This document shows positions 59,912 to 64,000 of a stretch of DNA of 64,000 nucleotides, in pieces. The stretch spans positions 1,087,363 to 1,151,362 of the forward strand of contig NZ_CP036349.1 in assembly GCF_007753265.1 (NCBI RefSeq), written 5' to 3'. The first letter of the stretch is position 1. Each line of letters opens with the position of its first letter. This DNA comes from Botrimarina mediterranea. GTDB taxonomy: Bacteria; Planctomycetota; Planctomycetia; Pirellulales; Lacipirellulaceae. Below the pieces are notes generated by a model, which did no database searches, was not told where the DNA came from, and was given only the letters and a program-made list of their open reading frames with translations. A program made the translations under genes and the position numbers.

Positions 59912-61075
59912 TTACTTTACTTCCAGCATACGCTCGAGCGCGATCAGACTCCACTTCGCGGTCTCTTCATCGACTTCGATCGTGTTGATCGGGGTGCCGG
60001 CGGCGAAGTTTTCTAAGGTCCAGCAGAGGTGCGCCAGGTCGATGCGGTACATCGTCGCGCACATGCAGACTACCGGCGAGAGGAAGTGGATCTCTTGCTC
60101 GGGGTGTTCTTGCTTGAGGCGGTTCACCAGGTGCAGCTCGGTGCCGATCGCCCACTTCGATCCCGGCGCCGCTTCGCGGACCGCCTTGATGATCGCGCCG
60201 GTGCTGCCGTACTCGTCGGCGAGGTCGAACACGTCCTGCGGGCACTCGGGGTGGACGAGGATCTTGATGCCCGGGTGGTTCTTGCGGAACAGCTCGACGT
60301 GCTCGGGCTTGAACATCTGGTGGACGCTGCAGTGGCCGCGCCAGAGGATCACCTTCGACGCGGTGATCGCCTCTTCGGTGTTGCCGCCGAGTTCGGGCTC
60401 GTGCGGGTTCCAGACCGGCATGACGGCATTACTGACGCCCATACCACGCGCCGTGTTGCGGCCGAGGTGCTGGTCGGGGAAGAACATGACGCGATCCCCC
60501 CCCTTGCCGCCGTTGGACTTGTTGAAGGCCCACTCGATGGCGGCCTTCGCATTCGAGCTCGTGCAGACGATGCCGCCGTGGCGGCCGACGAAGGCTTTGA
60601 GGCTCGCGGCCGAGTTGATGTAGGTGACGGGGATCAGCCGCGTGGTGTCGATGACCTCGGAGAGCTGGTCCCAGGCGTCCTCGATCTGGTCGATCGCGGC
60701 CATGTCGGCCATCGAACAGCCCGCCGCCAGGTCGGGGAGGGTGACGGTGACGCGACGGCCGCCACGCTCGGCGAGCTTCTCGGGCCGGTTGGCGAGGATG
60801 TCGGCCGTTTCGGCCATGAAGTGGACGCCGCAGAAGGCGATCATCCGGCAGTCGGAGCTGTCGGCGGCCATCTGGCTGAGCTGGTAGCTGTCCCCCCGCA
60901 GGTCGGCCAGGTCGATCACCTCGTCCTGCTGGTAGTGGTGCCCGAGGATCAGCAGCCGCGGCCCCAACTCGTCCCGCACCGCCTGGATGCGGGCGTGCAG
61001 CTCGTCGTTCGAGAGCGATTTGTAAGGCTTAACGCCGTCGAGCGGGGGCTGAACAGCGGTTACGGCGGTGGTCAT
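59912..61075 (-). CDS. nadA: Quinolinate synthase NadA
   Basis: The 387-residue protein matches NadA: RLLILGHHYQQDEVIDLADLRGDSYQLSQMA, IAFCGVHFMAETADIL (C82), VTYINSAASLKAFVGRHGGIVCTSSNA, FFPDQHLGRNTARGMG, VHPECPQDVFDLADE and VCMCATMYRIDL. The cysteines hold the [4Fe-4S] cluster that condenses iminoaspartate with DHAP to quinolinate in NAD synthesis. The aspartate oxidase partner is not in the window. Confidence 0.96.
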   Translation of the reverse strand: MTTAVTAVQPPLDGVKPYKSLSNDELHARIQAVRDELGPRLLILGHHYQQDEVIDLADLRGDSYQLSQMAADSSDCRMIAFCGVHFMAETADILANRPEKLAERGGRRVTVTLPDLAAGCSMADMAAIDQIEDAWDQLSEVIDTTRLIPVTYINSAASLKAFVGRHGGIVCTSSNAKAAIEWAFNKSNGGKGGDRVMFFPDQHLGRNTARGMGVSNAVMPVWNPHEPELGGNTEEAITASKVILWRGHCSVHQMFKPEHVELFRKNHPGIKILVHPECPQDVFDLADEYGSTGAIIKAVREAAPGSKWAIGTELHLVNRLKQEHPEQEIHFLSPVVCMCATMYRIDLAHLCWTLENFAAGTPINTIEVDEETAKWSLIALERMLEVK

Positions 61076-61130
61076 GGAGAGAGCAGGGGAGCGAGAGAGT
61101 CGGATATCCGAGACCCGATTGTAGGCAGGT

Positions 61131-61290
61131 CCAGTAGCCAGGGGTCAGTCGTCAGTTAATTCGGAGGGCAGGCGAGCCGGGAGCGTCAGCGACCTGTGGT
61201 TGGAACCCGCAGCACTCCGGTCGCTGACGCTCCCGGCTCGCCGCCAATCCTCCTGGCGACGGATCCCTGACCCCTGACCCCTGACACCTA
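61131..61290. repeat. GACCCCTGACCCCTGA-type palindrome enclosing another palindromic repeat
   Basis: The left part has AGGGGTCAGTCGTCAG; the right part has CCCTGACCCCTGACCCCTGA in the opposite sense. Between them sits copy 2 of the GGCGAGCCGGGAGCG family (61171-61242). The rest of the gap 61076-61481 shows no gene. Confidence 0.75.
61171..61242. repeat. Palindromic repeat, GGCGAGCCGGGAGCGTCAGC family, copy 2
   Basis: GGCGAGCCGGGAGCGTCAGC pairs with GCTGACGCTCCCGGCTCGCC at the ends; the loop differs from copies 1 and 3. Confidence 0.9.
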
Positions 61291-61481
61291 GCGTAAGCCA
61301 CACAGACTAGGCGAAAGGCGTCCCGATTAAATGCCGGAACTCCGCTAGCGGCAAGTTGCATGCGCCTATCGGCCCCGGGTACACTCCCGGGCTATAGAGG
61401 GCCGCGATCGGGCGGTCGCTCGGTTTACTAGCGGGGCGCGTCTTCGACGACGCGTCCGAACTGTTCGAGGCTGCGAGCGGG

Positions 61482-63236
61482 ATGAACAACGAGACCAGCG
61501 TGGCGCCGTCGTCGCAAGAAGCGACGCAAAGCCAGGACCCCGTCACGGATGTCGCCCCTGCCCGCGAGACGCCACCGGCAGTCGCCGAGACGCCGCCCGT
61601 CGGTCCCGACGTTGCAACGGCGCAAGTGGAAGAGATCGCCGCCACGAGCGGCGACACGGCCCAAGCCGTTCCCGAACAAGCCGAGAGTCCAACGACCGGC
61701 GACGTCTCAACGGGCGACGTAGTGAAGGGCGACGTGGCGACGGGCGAGCGGCCCAGCGAGCGACTCCGTGTCGGCACGCAGCGCACCGAGGCCGACGCCG
61801 AGGCGCCCGCCGCCGACCTGCGTCCCAATCCGGTGAACCGGGTGACGGAAGGCGAGCCTCAGCCCAAGTCGTCGGGCAAGCACTACCCGCCGCCGAACGT
61901 CCGCTCCGCTCCGACGGCCGAAGAAGAAGCCGAGCTGGCCTCGCTGATGGAGGGGACGTCGGTCGATCAGGTCCTCGACTCCGAGACCGCCGCCGCGCCG
62001 CAAGAGCTCCCCGAGGGCTCCAAGCACAAGGCGAAGATCACCCGCATCACGGGCGACACGGTGTTCGTCGAACTGGGCCAACACCTGCAAGGCGCCGTGC
62101 CGCTGAAGCAATTCGAGGCGAAGCCCTCGCAAGCCGCCGCTGCCGCCACCGCGCCGGCGTCGGACGCGGCGCTCCAAGCGAGCGAAGGCAAGCCGGAAAC
62201 GGCCGAGGCGGAAGCCACCGACGTTTCGCATCTGCCGATCGAAGGGGACGAGATCGAAGTCCTCGTCATCAGCTACGACTCCGACGAAGGGACGTACGAG
62301 CTATCCCTGCCGAGCGCTCCACAAGACATCGGCAACTGGGACGAGGTCGAGGCGGGCAAGATCGTCGAGGTGACGATCACCGGCAAGAACAAGGGCGGCC
62401 TCGAGTGCAAGGTCGCCGGCATCCGCGGCTTTATGCCGACCGGACAGATCTCGATCTACCGCGTCGAGAACATCGAAGAGTATGTCGGCCAGCGCCTCAC
62501 CGCCGTCATCACCGAGGCCAACCGCGCCCGCAAGAACGTGATCCTCAGCCATCGCGCCGTGATGGAGCGCGAGCGGGCCGAGCAGAAGGACAAGCTGCTA
62601 GCGGAGCTGGCGCCGGGGCAGCTGCGCGACGGCGTCGTCCGCTCGCTGCGCGACTTCGGCGCGTTCGTCGATCTCGGCGGCGTCGATGGACTGATCCACG
62701 TCTCGAAGCTGTCGTGGGACCGTATCGGCCACCCGCGCGAGGTCCTCAGCGAGGGCCAAGCCGTCAAGGTGAAGGTCGAGAAGATCGACCCCGAGACCGG
62801 CAAGATCGCGTTGTCCTACCGCGAGACGGCCGCCAACCCCTGGGACTCGGCCGAGGCGGAGTTCCCGGTTGGCTCGACGGTGAAGGGCAAGGTCACCAAG
62901 ACGATGGACTTCGGCGCCTTTGTGCGGCTCAAGGCCGGCGTCGAGGGGATGATCCACGTCTCGGAGCTCGACTACAAACGCGTCCACCGCGTTACCGACG
63001 TGCTCAAAGAGGGCCAAGAGGTCGAGGCGAAGGTCCTGTCGGTCGATCGCGGCAAGCAACGCATCGCCCTCTCAGTGAAGGCCCTGATGGCCGCCCCTGC
63101 GAAGCCCGAGTCCGCGGCCCGCGATGCGGAAGCCAACGAGCCCGAAGCCCCCAAGCCCGAACGCAAGAAGTTCAAGAACCTCAAGGGCGGCATCGGCACG
63201 CCCACGGGCGGCGAACAGTTCGGCCTCAAGTGGTGA
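61482..63236 (+). CDS. S1 RNA-binding-domain protein (ribosomal protein S1-like)
   Basis: The 584-residue protein has a disordered N-terminal region of about 180 residues (Ala, Thr, Pro, Glu; TGDV repeats), then four S1 domains. Domain 1 starts GSKHKAKITRITGDTVFVEL and carries an inserted Ala-rich stretch of about 45 residues. Domain 2 starts GKIVEVTITGKNKGGLECKV; domain 3 GQLRDGVVRSLRDFGAFVDL; domain 4 GSTVKGKVTKTMDFGAFVRL. A basic tail ends the protein. It probably serves as the S1 translation factor, but I leave the symbol blank because several S1-repeat proteins exist per genome. Confidence 0.88.
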   Translation: MNNETSVAPSSQEATQSQDPVTDVAPARETPPAVAETPPVGPDVATAQVEEIAATSGDTAQAVPEQAESPTTGDVSTGDVVKGDVATGERPSERLRVGTQRTEADAEAPAADLRPNPVNRVTEGEPQPKSSGKHYPPPNVRSAPTAEEEAELASLMEGTSVDQVLDSETAAAPQELPEGSKHKAKITRITGDTVFVELGQHLQGAVPLKQFEAKPSQAAAAATAPASDAALQASEGKPETAEAEATDVSHLPIEGDEIEVLVISYDSDEGTYELSLPSAPQDIGNWDEVEAGKIVEVTITGKNKGGLECKVAGIRGFMPTGQISIYRVENIEEYVGQRLTAVITEANRARKNVILSHRAVMERERAEQKDKLLAELAPGQLRDGVVRSLRDFGAFVDLGGVDGLIHVSKLSWDRIGHPREVLSEGQAVKVKVEKIDPETGKIALSYRETAANPWDSAEAEFPVGSTVKGKVTKTMDFGAFVRLKAGVEGMIHVSELDYKRVHRVTDVLKEGQEVEAKVLSVDRGKQRIALSVKALMAAPAKPESAARDAEANEPEAPKPERKKFKNLKGGIGTPTGGEQFGLKW

Positions 63237-63319
63237 GCTGAGGATTCGCGCGGAGACGCGGAGACGCGGAGAGCCAACAGGCGACGGCGAGCCCACGACG
63301 TGAGTCGTCGGTGTTTTCC

Positions 63320-63395
63320 GGCGAGCCGGGAGCGTCAGCGACCGGAGGACGCCAGGTACCCGCTTCGCTCCGGTCGCTGACGCTCCCGGCTCGCC
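63320..63395. repeat. Palindromic repeat, GGCGAGCCGGGAGCGTCAGC family, copy 3
   Basis: GGCGAGCCGGGAGCGTCAGC and GCTGACGCTCCCGGCTCGCC bound a loop containing GGTACC, as in copy 1. It lies 22 bp before the sulfatase start. A GGAGACGCGGAGACGCGGAG half-repeat precedes it at about 63250. Confidence 0.9.
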
Positions 63396-63417
63396 TCTTC
63401 TCTAACGTCACGTTCGA

Positions 63418-64000
63418 ATGCGACTTCTCGCTCTCGCGCTGCTGTTCTGCTCCTTCGCCTCCATCAACGTCGCTGCTGACCGCCTGCCGAACATCGTGTT
63501 CGTCTTGGCGGACGACCTCGGTTATGGCGACCTCAGCTGTTTTGGCCAGCAGCGGTTCACGACGCCGCGGCTCGACGAGCTCGCCGCGCGTGGCATGAAG
63601 TTGACGCAGCACTACGCGGGGAGCACCGTGTGCGCGCCGTCGCGTTGCGCGCTGATGACGGGGCTGCACACGGGACACTGCGCCGTGCGTGGGAACCGCG
63701 AGCGTCAGCCCGAGGGCCAAGAGCCGATGCCCGGCGATGCCGTGACGATGGCCGACCTGCTGAAGCGGGCGGGCTACGCCACCGGCGCGTTCGGTAAGTG
63801 GGGCCTCGGCTATCCCGGCTCCGAGAGCGACCCGCTCCGCAGCGGCTTCGACGAGTTCTTCGGCTACAACTGCCAGCGCCACGCCCACCGCTACTACACC
63901 GACTACCTATGGGACGGCGACCGGCGCATCGACATCGAATCCGATGTCTACACGCACGACCTGATCTTCGATCGCGCTCTCGATTTCATCCGCGATCACC
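63418..64000 (+). CDS. Secreted arylsulfatase, Cys-type (3' partial)
   Basis: The frame starts at an ATG giving MRLLALALLFCSFASINVAA, a signal peptide, and runs off the window with 194 residues visible. The mature start LPNIVFVLADDLGYGDLSCFG holds the metal-binding D32-D33. The formylglycine site is C72-A-P-S-R, followed by ALMTGLHTGHCAVRGN and GAFGKWGLG. It is a group S1 arylsulfatase, most like arylsulfatase A-type. It is separate from the sulfatase at 15911, with different spacing of landmarks. Confidence 0.9.
   Translation, partial: MRLLALALLFCSFASINVAADRLPNIVFVLADDLGYGDLSCFGQQRFTTPRLDELAARGMKLTQHYAGSTVCAPSRCALMTGLHTGHCAVRGNRERQPEGQEPMPGDAVTMADLLKRAGYATGAFGKWGLGYPGSESDPLRSGFDEFFGYNCQRHAHRYYTDYLWDGDRRIDIESDVYTHDLIFDRALDFIRDH

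Overview
This is a high-GC chromosomal window from a planctomycete, most likely Pirellulales and Lacipirellulaceae-like. The grounds are four secreted proteins ending in PEP-CTERM sorting tails, a dockerin plus PEP-CTERM protein, two secreted Cys-type sulfatases, exported carbohydrate-active enzymes, a futalosine-pathway menaquinone gene, scattered flagellar genes and mostly single-gene transcription units. I see no rRNA, CRISPR array, integrase or intact insertion sequence.

Layout. 1-2.6 kb: flagellar cap fliD (5' cut off) and fliS. 2.7-6 kb: MqnA/MqnD-type gene overlapping a DUF4279 gene, and a beta-propeller glycosidase-like protein. 6-18.5 kb: dicarboxylate symporter, two PEP-CTERM proteins, UPF0316 protein, pectinesterase/acetylesterase fusion, short flagellin-like protein, bestrophin, PEP-CTERM esterase and a sulfatase. 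18.9-22.2 kb: two degenerate tRNA-like sequences (Glu-CUC, Gln-CUG), a low-GC TIR/deoxyribosyltransferase-like gene and groES-groEL. 22.7-31.5 kb: two tiny secreted proteins, FkbM methyltransferase, DoxX and DUF2231 membrane proteins, fliG, mutS. 31.7-43 kb: methyltransferase, panB, a low-GC HEPN-type gene, thioredoxin-fold protein, desulforedoxin-like/PfpI pair, coiled-coil membrane protein, PilZ, zinc-finger anti-sigma-like protein, Bcp. 43-50 kb: rsfS, argS, zinc ribbon protein, GH2, DUF4405 and a basic secretory protein peptidase. 50-57 kb: an interrupted ffh-rpsP-trmD-rplS-yraN translation cluster. 57-64 kb: a lipoprotein/membrane pair, a Cys-rich copper-storage-like protein, retropepsin, nadA, an S1-domain protein and the start of a second sulfatase.

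The most striking signal is in the DNA rather than any one gene. At least eight families of imperfect palindromic elements, about 60-340 bp, fill the intergenic gaps. Several are nested inside each other's loops, some supply the last bases of a gene, and some lie in frame inside coding sequence, notably in mutS just before the Walker A motif. This resembles the in-frame Rickettsia palindromic elements but has different sequences. A second pattern is that single lower-GC accessory genes (DUF4279, HEPN, a 109-aa zinc protein, the lipoprotein/membrane pair, the TIR-like gene) sit directly behind housekeeping or tRNA genes.

All calls come from reading the sequence. Family names rest on recognised motifs, and no searches were run.
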